Positions 26,594 to 34,172 of a DNA stretch of 64,000 nt are shown here, one piece after another. Made by a program: the position numbers and the translations under genes. Position 1 is the stretch's first letter; every line of letters begins with the position of its first letter. Under the pieces are notes generated by a model. That model searched no databases, was not told where the DNA came from, and worked only from the letters and a program-made list of their open reading frames with translations. Location: the NCBI GenBank assembly GCA_938036825.1, contig CALHWD010000005.1, forward strand, positions 124,001-188,000, given 5' to 3'. The stretch comes from an uncultured Candidatus Saccharibacteria bacterium. GTDB taxonomy: Bacteria; Patescibacteriota; Saccharimonadia; Saccharimonadales; Saccharimonadaceae.

Positions 26594-27190
26594 TTATTGG
26601 CGGTTGTTTGCCTCCATGTCCATTCCATAAGCTTCAGTTCCTACGTGCAACCGTGCAACATCAAGATCATGAAGGTTAATGCCATGTAGAGACTGTACCA
26701 CAGCATTCAAACGACGCACAGCACTTGCTGGTACGTTGCCGCCTCTAATGATACTCATTAACTCATTTGCTGCAGTATCCAATACCTCTGGAGCGTTGCG
26801 AAGCGTCTCTTCTGCACGCCAAAGGGCTCGTCTTTTCTCTTCCTCTTTAATTTCTTCTACTGTCTGAGGAGCCGGTGCTTCGTGAGTGCCTACCCCGCCA
26901 TGAAGCGCTGCACGTATATCCCCTGGAGTTGGTGGCGCAGCTGGTGCTGTTGATTCATGAGTCTCAGCAATTTCTCTTAAGCTCTCTCGAAGCTCAGCTG
27001 CAGTGGGCGGAGGAGTGTCCTGTGGGGCATCGTCCTGCCCTGATGGTAAACCACTCACATCAACATATCGAAGCGCCTCAAGCTGCGCCAAACCTGCCTC
27101 AATCTCCGAGCTGCCGCTCGGTCCACTGCCCGAATACGGCCACTCACCTTGTGATCCAAATCCTCTTGACCCTTCATGTCGTCCTGCCAT
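26594..27190 (-). CDS. Hypothetical protein with Pro/Glu-rich internal repeat
   Basis: 198 residues, unrecognised. The N-terminal 50 residues are Gly/Ser-rich and low in complexity. Two related segments follow, each with a Thr/Pro stretch then a helix (PTAAELRESLREI and PTPGDIRAALHGG), then a long charged helix (VEEIKEEEKRRALWRAEE) and a final helical part. AAGGAG lies 5 nt before the ATG at 27190; an adjacent ATG at 27193 is the alternative. The promoter is probably TTGGAT-17-TATAAT (complement of 27233-27261). An AACAGAGGTA motif lies 65 bp further up. Confidence 0.7.
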   Translation of the reverse strand: MAGRHEGSRGFGSQGEWPYSGSGPSGSSEIEAGLAQLEALRYVDVSGLPSGQDDAPQDTPPPTAAELRESLREIAETHESTAPAAPPTPGDIRAALHGGVGTHEAPAPQTVEEIKEEEKRRALWRAEETLRNAPEVLDTAANELMSIIRGGNVPASAVRRLNAVVQSLHGINLHDLDVARLHVGTEAYGMDMEANNRQ

Positions 27191-27330
27191 CATCACTCCT
27201 TTTCCGTATCAGCGTTATATCTTAATATACCTATTATACCACCATAGTGCCAACTATCCAATTCGTGCCTGGCTAATACTGTCGCCACAATCTGTACTAC
27301 TACCTCTGTTATTATCCTCTTTCTTACAGC

Positions 27331-27405
27331 TTACGGCCTCGTTGATTCTTGTGCTTCCCTTGCCGCTTCTTCTTCTTCTCGCGTTGCAGCGGTTGGCATT
27401 CTCAT
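27331..27405 (-). CDS. Possible 24-aa peptide
   Basis: ATG at 27405 follows AGGGAGGTGATTGC, one of the better ribosome sites here. The peptide starts MRMPTAAT, is rich in Glu, Ala and Arg, and ends at TAA 27331. No homology can be judged from so short a frame; it is listed only for the ribosome site. Confidence 0.3.
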   Translation of the reverse strand: MRMPTAATREEEEAAREAQESTRP

Positions 27406-27532
27406 GCAATCACCTCCCTGTGTCGAGACCACGAAAGCATGGTGGAGTCTTAACTGCTCCGCGTGGTGCAGTATTGGAGTGGATAGACTAGCACTATGCA
27501 GAGAGACGTTGCTATTATTCAATCCACACCGC

Positions 27533-27561
27533 TTGACTTCGCCCACGCCCTCACGTATAAT
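27533..27561 (+). promoter_or_regulatory. Promoter of rpmA
   Basis: TTGACT (27533-27538), 17-bp spacer, TATAAT (27556-27561). It gives a leader of about 28 nt with the AAAGGAG ribosome site. Confidence 0.75.
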
Positions 27562-27595
27562 CGTATAGATTGTTTATATTAGCTAAAGGAGTGAT

Positions 27596-27874
27596 ATGTC
27601 AAAAGTCAAAGCAGGTGGCTCAAGCAAGAACGTCCACAATAACGCTGGGGCGCGCCTTGGTGTCAAGCGCTTCGGTGGCCAGCAGGTCAACGCTGGTGAG
27701 GTCCTTGTTCGCCAGACAGGCGCTACGAAGATCGCCGGCCCTGGCACGTACATGAGCCGCAACTACACCATCCACGCCGCTCACAGTGGTGTTGTCAGCT
27801 TCAAGAAGGTCAAGAAGTCTACCTTCACTGGCAAGACCCAGCCACGCACCCAGGTGTGCGTCAGCGCAGCGTAA
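27596..27874 (+). CDS. rpmA: 50S ribosomal protein L27
   Basis: 92 residues. L27 lies near the peptidyl-transferase centre of the 50S subunit. It keeps KAGGSS, RLGVKRFGGQ and VRQTGATKIAGPGT. Two positions are unusual: the common NGRDS loop reads NVHNNAG, and the usual CGRDHTLFA reads MSRNYTIHAA. There is no cleaved N-terminal extension as in Firmicutes. AAAGGAG precedes the ATG. It stands alone, not beside rplU, with its own promoter and terminator. Confidence 0.93.
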   Translation: MSKVKAGGSSKNVHNNAGARLGVKRFGGQQVNAGEVLVRQTGATKIAGPGTYMSRNYTIHAAHSGVVSFKKVKKSTFTGKTQPRTQVCVSAA

Positions 27875-27894
27875 GTGTTTTATAGTGCACATGC

Positions 27895-27922
27895 AAAACC
27901 ACCTCATAGCCGAGGTGGTTTT
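27895..27922 (+). terminator. Intrinsic terminator of rpmA
   Basis: AAAACCACCTC (27895-27905) pairs with GAGGTGGTTTT (27912-27922), followed by CTTGTTTTTG. Confidence 0.9.
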
Positions 27923-28034
27923 CTTGTTTTTGATAATAAGTCCAGCACGTTTGGTGTGTATTACCAATAAGTATCTATGCTTGTATTATTCAGCAATAAC
28001 ACGCTTTGTCCTAAAAGATAGCCGAACCAGCCCC

Positions 28035-28625
28035 TTATTGCTTTACGCGTCCAAGTACCCGCTCCACGAGGAGGCTATTATCCACAACAGTATCAAGGCG
28101 AGCAGCTTTTGCTAAGCCAGCCACCGACTGGTGATTACCTTCCCCATCAGTTCCGGTTCGGTCATACTTTTCGTCTTGAGCGAGCAGCACCTCTGTTTGT
28201 TGCTCTTGGCTGCTGGTAGTAGCATGAGTGGTATCAGCAACGGGCTGCAGCTTGCCATCCTCCATTGTCACGCCATAGGCTTTTTGCAGATATGCATTAG
28301 TGAAATCAATGTTTTGCTCCTGTAGCACCGCGAGTGGCACACATTTCTCGAGCTGGTGGATGTTGCTTCGGTTGACTGGCTTGGTCATCCGCACTAGCAC
28401 CGTGCCATCCTTGTCGATAATCTCTCTATCAGTCCACCCTTCGTCGAGCTGGCCGCTGCTGCGCAGTACATTCCACTGGTGGCGTGGCACATCGTTGCGT
28501 TTGGGAATGCTGTGCGTATCGGGATGAGTTGCACGCTCTTTTGGCGTGCCATCCGTTGTAATTGGCTGCGTCAAGAGGTGCTCGGGCTGTCGTGGTGGGA
28601 GTGATGCCGAATATTTTTCCGTCAT
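28035..28625 (-). CDS. Hypothetical protein, 196 aa
   Basis: Unrecognised soluble protein, hydrophilic, with a Pro/Thr/His-rich N-terminal 50 residues, a central part with DREIIDKDGTVLVRMTKPVN and a Gln/Thr-rich stretch. The start at 28625 is chosen because TATCAT (28632-28637) ends 6 nt upstream and a longer frame would run through it. An AATAACAGAGG motif overlaps the stop of the receiver gene 90 bp upstream. The N-terminus recalls the 7820-8374 protein. Confidence 0.65.
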   Translation of the reverse strand: MTEKYSASLPPRQPEHLLTQPITTDGTPKERATHPDTHSIPKRNDVPRHQWNVLRSSGQLDEGWTDREIIDKDGTVLVRMTKPVNRSNIHQLEKCVPLAVLQEQNIDFTNAYLQKAYGVTMEDGKLQPVADTTHATTSSQEQQTEVLLAQDEKYDRTGTDGEGNHQSVAGLAKAARLDTVVDNSLLVERVLGRVKQ

Positions 28626-28631
28626 CTTTTT

Positions 28632-28637
28632 ATGATA
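28632..28637 (-). promoter_or_regulatory. Leaderless -10 of 28035-28625 gene
   Basis: TATCAT on the minus strand ends exactly 6 nt before the ATG at 28625; the spacer is AAAAAG. Confidence 0.5.
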
Positions 28638-28716
28638 CCATGAAATACTACTAAGGAGAAATCGCTCAGAAGCAAGGGCTCGCTGCACGCTTCATTCGAC
28701 AGCCCTCTGGCCTCTG

Positions 28717-29103
28717 TTATTCTTGGCTCATGCCCAGGTGATACTTAATACGGGCCACTACGTCACCAATCATCACTTGCGACTTGACGAGGTAGTCATC
28801 CACTCCTAGCTGCTTAGCCCGCTCTTTGTCCTTGGGCTGACTCAGTGCTGTCAGCATGATAACGCGGACGTTGGTAGTGTCTGGGGTGTTACGCAAGATG
28901 TCGAGTACGTCGAAGCCGCTGATCTTAGGGATCATCACATCAAGCAAGATCAGATCAGGCCGAACATCGACCACCGCCGAGAGTGCATCTTCGCCATTGT
29001 GCACTTCGCTCACCGCAAAGCCCTCCAGCTCGAGCCGCGAGCGATACACTGCCAGCAGCGCGGTGTCGTCTTCTACTAAGAGAATTTTCTTTCGTCTGTC
29101 CAT
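28717..29103 (-). CDS. Stand-alone receiver-domain response regulator
   Basis: 128 residues, one receiver domain: Glu11/Asp12 (LLVEDDTA), phosphoacceptor Asp55 (LILLDVMIP), Thr85 (MLTALS) and Lys107 (DYLVKSQ). All key residues are present. There is no output domain and no kinase beside it; the only kinase in the window is at 20561-21298. It lies 80 bp after the S41 protease gene. A TACCAT box lies 8 nt before the ATG, with AAAGG in between. Confidence 0.9.
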   Translation of the reverse strand: MDRRKKILLVEDDTALLAVYRSRLELEGFAVSEVHNGEDALSAVVDVRPDLILLDVMIPKISGFDVLDILRNTPDTTNVRVIMLTALSQPKDKERAKQLGVDDYLVKSQVMIGDVVARIKYHLGMSQE

Positions 29104-29182
29104 ATGCCTTTATGGTAGCGTAGATACGAGGCAAATACAATACTTTTGGCGAACAATTGTTTGCCTTTTGTTGGATATATGT

Positions 29183-30415
29183 CTACTCTGCGAACTTTTG
29201 TAGTGCGCTATCGAGCTGTGGGTCACGGCCAGCGTTGCGATCATCGGTGCTCATTTTGACCTCAGTATCTGGCGCAATGCCGCCCTGTGAGATATTGCGG
29301 CCACTTGGGGTATACCAACGCGCCACGGTGATTTTGAGCTTACGGCCGTCGGGTAGGTCAAATAGCTTCTGCACGGTACCCTTACCAAAGGTCTTTTCGC
29401 CGAGTAATGTCGCTGCTTTGTGGTCGTGCAATGCCCCCGCTACGATCTCACTGGCACTGGCGCTATTGCCGTTGACGAGGACAGTCGTCTTCATCCCCTT
29501 GAGCAGTGCCTGGCCGCTGCTCTGCACGGTGTCACGCACGACATCGCCAGACTTCTCTACTACCACGACTTTGTTCTCAAGCCACAGGCTTGCGACCTCG
29601 CGAGCAGCCGTTACATAGCCGCCACCGTTGTCGCGTAGGTCGAGTACCACAGCCCGCACCCCCTGCTGGACGAACTGCTCTGCCGCTTGGCGCGCGAGTC
29701 GGCCAGTTTGGTCATCGAACCGGGTAATGGTGAGGATACCCACGCCATCGCGAATCTGGCTACGCACACTGGCGTCGCTCACCTTGGCCCGGACGATGGT
29801 ATATTCCTCGGTCGATTCCTCACGCTGCATCACGAGCTTGACCGTCGTGCCAGCCTCGCCCCGCACTTTACTGGCCACTACCTCAGGGTTCTGCCCTTCC
29901 ACCGATTGGCCATTAATACTGCGGAAGATATCGCCGGCCCGCAGGCCTGCTTTGGCTGCTGGTGAGTCATCGACGACGCGCACTACTGTTGGATGGTTGC
30001 CCCGTGATGCAATCTCCACGCCAATACCGCTCACTTCGCCATTGAGGCTGCGGTCAAACTGCTCAGTCTCTTGCTTGTCCATGTAGGTAGTGTAGGGGTC
30101 ACCAGTGGCCGCAGCTAGGCCACGGTTAGCGCCATCGATCAGCTTCGTGTCGTCCAGTTTACCATCATATTCTGCTTTGAGTTTGCGATAGGTCTGCTGC
30201 ACACTGCTCAGGTCAATGCTATCGGCCGACACCTTGAGGCCAAAGACTGGTGCAATTGCTGCATAGAGCTTGTCGGCGTACATCCCTGCCACAAAGCCAG
30301 CCCCCAGTAGCAGCACTGCCACGAGCAAAGCCGTTAGCTGCGAGATAGTCAGCTTTTTTGGTTCATCATAGTCATATTTCGAGCGGCTCGCGCTCGCCGT
30401 GTCACTCCGTACCAT
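29183..30415 (-). CDS. S41 family C-terminal processing protease (CtpA-like)
   Basis: 410 residues. After one N-terminal membrane helix (about 24-46) comes an extracytoplasmic protease: a helical segment with GDPYTTYMDKQE, a PDZ domain (about 128-205, GIGVEI and VVDDSPAAKAGLRAGD), and the S41 catalytic core with LRDNGGG, the NSASASE serine segment (about 317-323) and Lys345 in FGKGTVQ. It should trim or degrade envelope proteins at their C-termini. TATAAT lies 8 nt before the ATG. It borders the unusual 30416-31096 region. Confidence 0.93.
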   Translation of the reverse strand: MVRSDTASASRSKYDYDEPKKLTISQLTALLVAVLLLGAGFVAGMYADKLYAAIAPVFGLKVSADSIDLSSVQQTYRKLKAEYDGKLDDTKLIDGANRGLAAATGDPYTTYMDKQETEQFDRSLNGEVSGIGVEIASRGNHPTVVRVVDDSPAAKAGLRAGDIFRSINGQSVEGQNPEVVASKVRGEAGTTVKLVMQREESTEEYTIVRAKVSDASVRSQIRDGVGILTITRFDDQTGRLARQAAEQFVQQGVRAVVLDLRDNGGGYVTAAREVASLWLENKVVVVEKSGDVVRDTVQSSGQALLKGMKTTVLVNGNSASASEIVAGALHDHKAATLLGEKTFGKGTVQKLFDLPDGRKLKITVARWYTPSGRNISQGGIAPDTEVKMSTDDRNAGRDPQLDSALQKFAE

Positions 30416-30514
30416 ACTATGGTATTATACTACGCCAGGCGACGCGGCAAAAGAGTACGAAGATACCATCTACCCTCGTGCTCTATCGCTCTCTATTTCA
30501 CCCTTCACGTTCAG

Positions 30515-30839
30515 TTATTTCTTTTATATCTATCTTCATATATTCTCCTTTTCTATCTCTATATATCTATACATCTCTTTCTCTATATTTCTCTATCTAT
30601 TTCTATATCCATCTCTATATTTCTATCTATTTCTCTACTTATCTCTATTCATCTATCTCTATCTCTATCTTTATCTCTATTTACTTATTTTTATATCTCT
30701 TTATTTCTATCTTTATATTTCTTTATTTATCTACTTATCTTTCTCTATATTCATACTATTCTCTATCTTTACCTATATCTCCCTATACATCCATATATCC
30801 ATATCGATTTCTCTCCTATTATATATAAATATATAAAAA
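30515..30839 (+). repeat. G-less degenerate CTAT/TCT repeat tract
   Basis: From 30515 to 30805 the plus strand has no G in 291 consecutive bases, and only one G (30806) up to 30839. It is built from irregular CTATCT, TTTCTAT and CTCTAT units. It is a low-complexity, strongly strand-biased sequence, C-containing and G-free on the plus strand. Confidence 0.9.
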
Positions 30840-30883
30840 GAAGAGAAAAAGAACCCACGCTAACAGAGAAAAAACAGGGTAAC

Positions 30884-30909
30884 TATAGTACAAATCGATT
30901 TGTACTATA
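30884..30909. repeat. 26-bp perfect palindrome
   Basis: The left half TATAGTACAAATC is followed directly by its exact complement, centred on TCGA. Size and symmetry fit an operator for a dimeric regulator or a cruciform. It lies about 190 bp before the ATG at 31097. Confidence 0.85.
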
Positions 30910-30913
30910 TGTT

Positions 30914-30930
30914 GGGAGGGGGAGGGAGGG
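30914..30930 (+). other. G-quadruplex motif
   Basis: GGG-A-GGGGG-A-GGG-A-GGG: four G-runs with single-base loops, the most stable parallel quadruplex type. It lies in a C-free stretch (30906-30961). Confidence 0.75.
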
Positions 30931-31026
30931 AAAATGAGAGGAGGATAGGGAGAGAAGGTAGCAGAACTAACAATAAACAAAAGAGTTTATGCTTTTGTTG
31001 GTAACGATAGCAGTGCTTCGAACCCC

Positions 31027-31054
31027 TTGCATTTTTGCCTCATCCTCGTATAAT
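31027..31054 (+). promoter_or_regulatory. Promoter of 31097 gene
   Basis: TTGCAT (31027-31032), 16-bp spacer, TATAAT (31049-31054). The leader is about 36 nt and holds GTGAGG before the ATG. Confidence 0.65.
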
Positions 31055-31096
31055 AGACAATTACCATTCTTTAATCAAAACGAGTGAGGTTATCTG

Positions 31097-31804
31097 ATGT
31101 CTCTTGCTGTTGTCAGCGCAAAAGAAGCGCCTGTTTATTCATTACTATCCACTGCTGAGGGTGGCTCACAGCCACTTGCCGAGCCTGTCTCTCGAGCTCA
31201 GGTTGGGTATCTTGCGCTTGTGAGCGAATCTGCCACCCAATACAACAGCAATGAGGAGCTCGATGTGATGTGCATTATCGACCACGAACGCCACCAGCGT
31301 GAGCAAATCCTCCACGATGTCATTGACAGCCTCACACGCATTATTGCCGGGATGAGAAATAGCGCCCGCGGTGACCAGCCGCCCATCACCATCACACATA
31401 GCGAGATTACCTACTCGGTGCATTATTTCTATGAGCGCTGTCTAGACTGTCGCGATTGCGGCCACGGTTTTAATCAAGACCTCTTAGCGCAGGAACAGCA
31501 CGGCTTTACCTACGGTGGTGAGAAGCCGCCCAGCACAAGCGAAGCAATCAGCAACGTCAAAGAACTCTTTGTTCTACTGGCTCATATGGCCCAGGCCGAT
31601 ACACGCGCCGCCTTTAGCAACAGCTACATCGCCCAGCTGCCCACTGATATTAAACCCCTCCGGGACTGCGAGAGCGATGATCCAATTGGCACAGAGTACA
31701 ACCAGTATGGTTACCGAGTTAGCCCGCCCGAGACGGACAATACCACTTATATAGGCACTACCCAGACCGACATCCCACACCAGCCTACCCTATCTGCAGC
31801 ATAG
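31097..31804 (+). CDS. Hypothetical protein with CxxCxxC-like motif, 235 aa
   Basis: Unrecognised soluble protein. The first 100 residues are helical; near the middle is ERCLDCRDCGHGF, three Cys and a His that could bind a metal; the last 60 residues are Thr/Pro/Tyr-rich and probably disordered. It has its own promoter and a bidirectional terminator, and faces the S41 gene across the asymmetric region. Confidence 0.7.
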   Translation: MSLAVVSAKEAPVYSLLSTAEGGSQPLAEPVSRAQVGYLALVSESATQYNSNEELDVMCIIDHERHQREQILHDVIDSLTRIIAGMRNSARGDQPPITITHSEITYSVHYFYERCLDCRDCGHGFNQDLLAQEQHGFTYGGEKPPSTSEAISNVKELFVLLAHMAQADTRAAFSNSYIAQLPTDIKPLRDCESDDPIGTEYNQYGYRVSPPETDNTTYIGTTQTDIPHQPTLSAA

Positions 31805-31830
31805 ACCTCAAGAATCCCATTCACTAAAAA

Positions 31831-31856
31831 ACGACCACCGCTACCTGGGTGGTCGT
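31831..31856. terminator. Bidirectional terminator
   Basis: ACGACCACC (31831-31839) pairs with GGTGGTCGT (31848-31856), flanked by AAAAA on the left and TTT on the right. It separates convergent genes 31097-31804 and 31877-33130. Confidence 0.85.
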
Positions 31857-31876
31857 TTGTGCTATATATTCTTCTC

Positions 31877-33130
31877 CTACAAATAGATATACGTATCATA
31901 CGTACTGGCGGGTACGGTCATTTCGCTATAGTGACCCCAGCCAGAGCCACCAGCGTTGAAGTAGTTGAACTGGCTAATGTGGACGGTGTTACTGCCAGCG
32001 TCGTACCCTTCAATGTAGACGATATGCCCATACTGCCCTGCTGAGATAACACCAAGAGCATTGGCTCGTGGAGTGCGGCCCGTCGAGAAACCAGCATTGC
32101 GAGCGGCATTTGGCCACATATTGGCGTTGCCCCAGTAGCGTGGTGCGTAACCAGTCTTTTGGTAGGTCTTCCAGGCGGCGTAGCTCACACACTGGCGGCA
32201 ACCATAGCCCAGTGGATCTTCACCGCCACCAGTTGCACCACCGTGCGACATTGCATTAGCATCGACGGTACAGCCACCAGCCCACGGGTAGCCACCCATC
32301 GAACCATCTCCAGAGGTAATACCGAGCGAGCCACCACCGCCAGCGCTGCGGATGGCTGCTTGGATGGCATCCTGCTGCGCCTTCTGGACGCGGGCTTTCT
32401 CGCTCTCGCGGTCGGCGGTGAGCTTTTGGTAGTTTGCTTCTTCATTTTGGGTCCGGGCAAGGAGGTCAGCTTGCTCGCGCTCTTTGGCAGCGAGGGCTTC
32501 GCGGGCATTCTTTTGGTCGGCCAAGACACGCTCGACTTCCTTCTTTTGCTCTTCTAGCTGCTTTTTGAGCTTATTGACCCGAGTAATCGTCTCGCTCAGC
32601 GTGGTCTGAATACTATCGCGGCGATCTTGCTCCACCACATAGTCGCCAAGGCTCCGGCTGCTGGCCAGCATCTCCAGCGGGCTGATGGTGCGGTCGACAT
32701 ACATATCGGCCAGCGTGTCGCCTAGGGCGTCTTGGTTAGCCTTGATATCGCGCTTTGTCTGGGTAATCTTCTCTTGCAGTTGGTCGTGCTTCTTCTGACT
32801 GATGTCGATCTGCGCTTGGATCATTGCTTTCTGCTTCGACAAGACTTCGAGCTCATTTTGCAAGCTCTTTGCCTTCTCGTTCAGCTCCTTGGCCTGCGAC
32901 TGATACTGCCCAATCTCTTTGTTGAGCGCATCAATCTGCTTTTGGTACTCTTCCTGCGACACAGCCGAGGCAGTCCCAGTGGTAACACCAAGGTAAGTGC
33001 TAACTGGCGTACTCAGCGCCATAATCACGGCAGCTGCCACAATAACCGACTTGGTAGCAAGCCCCTTGGTTTTTTTGGGTGCGGCCACAGCAGTGTGGGC
33101 ACGCGAAACAGATGTGGTGGATTGTTTCAT
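31877..33130 (-). CDS. PcsB-like peptidoglycan hydrolase with CHAP domain
   Basis: 417 residues: a basic N-terminus and signal segment (about 24-56), a long coiled coil (about 57-265, Gln/Lys/Glu rich), a Gly-rich linker and a C-terminal CHAP domain (about 300-417). CHAP catalytic residues appear as Cys314 in CRQCVSY and His369 in GQYGHIVYIE. The plan is that of PcsB/RipC-type division hydrolases, whose coiled coil is held and activated by FtsX. It lies 60 bp after ftsX on the same strand, supporting that role in cell separation. A TACCAT box is 7 nt before the ATG. Confidence 0.9.
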   Translation of the reverse strand: MKQSTTSVSRAHTAVAAPKKTKGLATKSVIVAAAVIMALSTPVSTYLGVTTGTASAVSQEEYQKQIDALNKEIGQYQSQAKELNEKAKSLQNELEVLSKQKAMIQAQIDISQKKHDQLQEKITQTKRDIKANQDALGDTLADMYVDRTISPLEMLASSRSLGDYVVEQDRRDSIQTTLSETITRVNKLKKQLEEQKKEVERVLADQKNAREALAAKEREQADLLARTQNEEANYQKLTADRESEKARVQKAQQDAIQAAIRSAGGGGSLGITSGDGSMGGYPWAGGCTVDANAMSHGGATGGGEDPLGYGCRQCVSYAAWKTYQKTGYAPRYWGNANMWPNAARNAGFSTGRTPRANALGVISAGQYGHIVYIEGYDAGSNTVHISQFNYFNAGGSGWGHYSEMTVPASTYDTYIYL

Positions 33131-33191
33131 ATTTCTTATGGTAACAAGCGGTGTGTGCTTTGTCAACACAGGGCCTCCTTTTGTATCAATG

Positions 33192-34172
33192 CTAAATCTT
33201 TAGGTAGCGGCGGGTGGCCACCAGCGATGAGACGACGCCGATGCACGCGCCCAGTGCCATCATTGCCAGGGCGATAAGCCACCAGTAGGATGCTGCCATA
33301 TCAATCGTGGGCTGGAGAGCCACGCCCCACTTCTTGAGCGAATCGCCCGAGAGGAAGAGCGTAATGATACCCAGAGTAGTCGCAATCACTGCGGCAATTA
33401 CTCCATACACCACTGCCTCCACAAGGAATGGCCCACGAATAAAGCCCCGGTCGGCACCAATCAGCTTCATCATCTCGATTTCATCGCGCCGGTTGAAGAT
33501 CGCCATACGGATGGTGTTGAAGATAATCAAGAACGAGATAGCAATAAAGAGGACGCTGGCCGCTACTCCCGCCTTTTGCGACATCTGCGTCCACTCTGCG
33601 ATGCGCGTCGTGCCGTTGCGCCGCTGGCTCATGAAGGTTGGCGTCTGGGTGGCGCTAATCAGTGGTTTGAGCGCAGAATTGGTATTGACGAAGTCTATCA
33701 GCTGCGATGTGTCGTTGTTGTCGTGCAGCGTGATGCGGATCGTTGCGGGCAGCAAGTTTGTCGCTTCGTTAAGAGCGTGCAATTTGGCCTCGTCGTCCTT
33801 GTTGGCCTTGGCAAACTGCTCCTTGGCTTCCTCAGTACTAATAAAGCGGACTGACTCGACGTTGCTGAGGCGGCGCAAGCTCACCAGCACTGGCTGAGCG
33901 CGCTCCTCCGAGACATCCGGGCGGAGGTAGATCGAGCGATCAATATCCTTGTTGATAGCCTGAGCCGTATCAGCCAGTGAACGCTGGGCGACAAAGGTCG
34001 TAAAGACGATCAGCAGCGTAATCGTCATCACAAGCGTGGCAGCAACGGTCAGCCACGCGTTGCGGCTAAAGTTATTAACGCCATAGCGGCACATCCGGAC
34101 GAACGTCAGCCACTGGCGACGGCGGCGCTTTTGCTGCATCAGGGCGCGGGCGGTATCTTTGCGGCGGCTCAT
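33192..34172 (-). CDS. ftsX: Cell division protein FtsX
   Basis: 326 residues: cytoplasmic basic N-terminus, helix 1 (about 38-60), a large extracellular loop (about 61-210) and three further helices in the FtsX-like permease region. FtsX forms a complex with FtsE and passes ATP-driven changes to an external hydrolase, here presumably the PcsB-like protein next downstream. Its ATG overlaps the ftsE stop (ATGA). Confidence 0.93.
   Translation of the reverse strand: MSRRKDTARALMQQKRRRRQWLTFVRMCRYGVNNFSRNAWLTVAATLVMTITLLIVFTTFVAQRSLADTAQAINKDIDRSIYLRPDVSEERAQPVLVSLRRLSNVESVRFISTEEAKEQFAKANKDDEAKLHALNEATNLLPATIRITLHDNNDTSQLIDFVNTNSALKPLISATQTPTFMSQRRNGTTRIAEWTQMSQKAGVAASVLFIAISFLIIFNTIRMAIFNRRDEIEMMKLIGADRGFIRGPFLVEAVVYGVIAAVIATTLGIITLFLSGDSLKKWGVALQPTIDMAASYWWLIALAMMALGACIGVVSSLVATRRYLKI

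Larger units (their letters stand above)
27191..27595. other. Gap between divergent genes, with possible tiny frame
   Basis: 400 bp between the 26594 gene and rpmA. It holds promoters for both, the AACAGAGGTA motif (complement of 27302-27310) and a 24-codon frame with a strong ribosome site (27331-27405). No RNA gene is recognised. Confidence 0.5.
30416..31096. other. Long gap between divergent genes with extreme base asymmetry
   Basis: 680 bp between the S41 gene and the 31097 gene. In order on the plus strand: a G-less CT/AT-rich stretch (30515-30839), a 26-bp palindrome (30884-30909), a C-free G-rich run with a quadruplex motif (30906-30961), a small AACAAAAG/CTTTTGTT hairpin (30976-30999) and the promoter of the 31097 gene. 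Open frames across the G-less part exist in all three plus frames only because stop codons are rare in such sequence. Confidence 0.8.

Noticed and set aside
30358..30937. Three overlapping plus-strand open frames of 145-172 codons
   Set aside because: They run through the G-less tract, where stop codons are almost impossible. The products are only Ile, Ser, Tyr, Leu and Phe, with no ribosome site. All three frames are open at once, which marks sequence bias, not coding.
31005..31035. TTCGAA-containing segment as a tRNA T-loop
   Set aside because: The flanking 5-bp T-stem does not pair on either strand and no acceptor or anticodon arm can be drawn.
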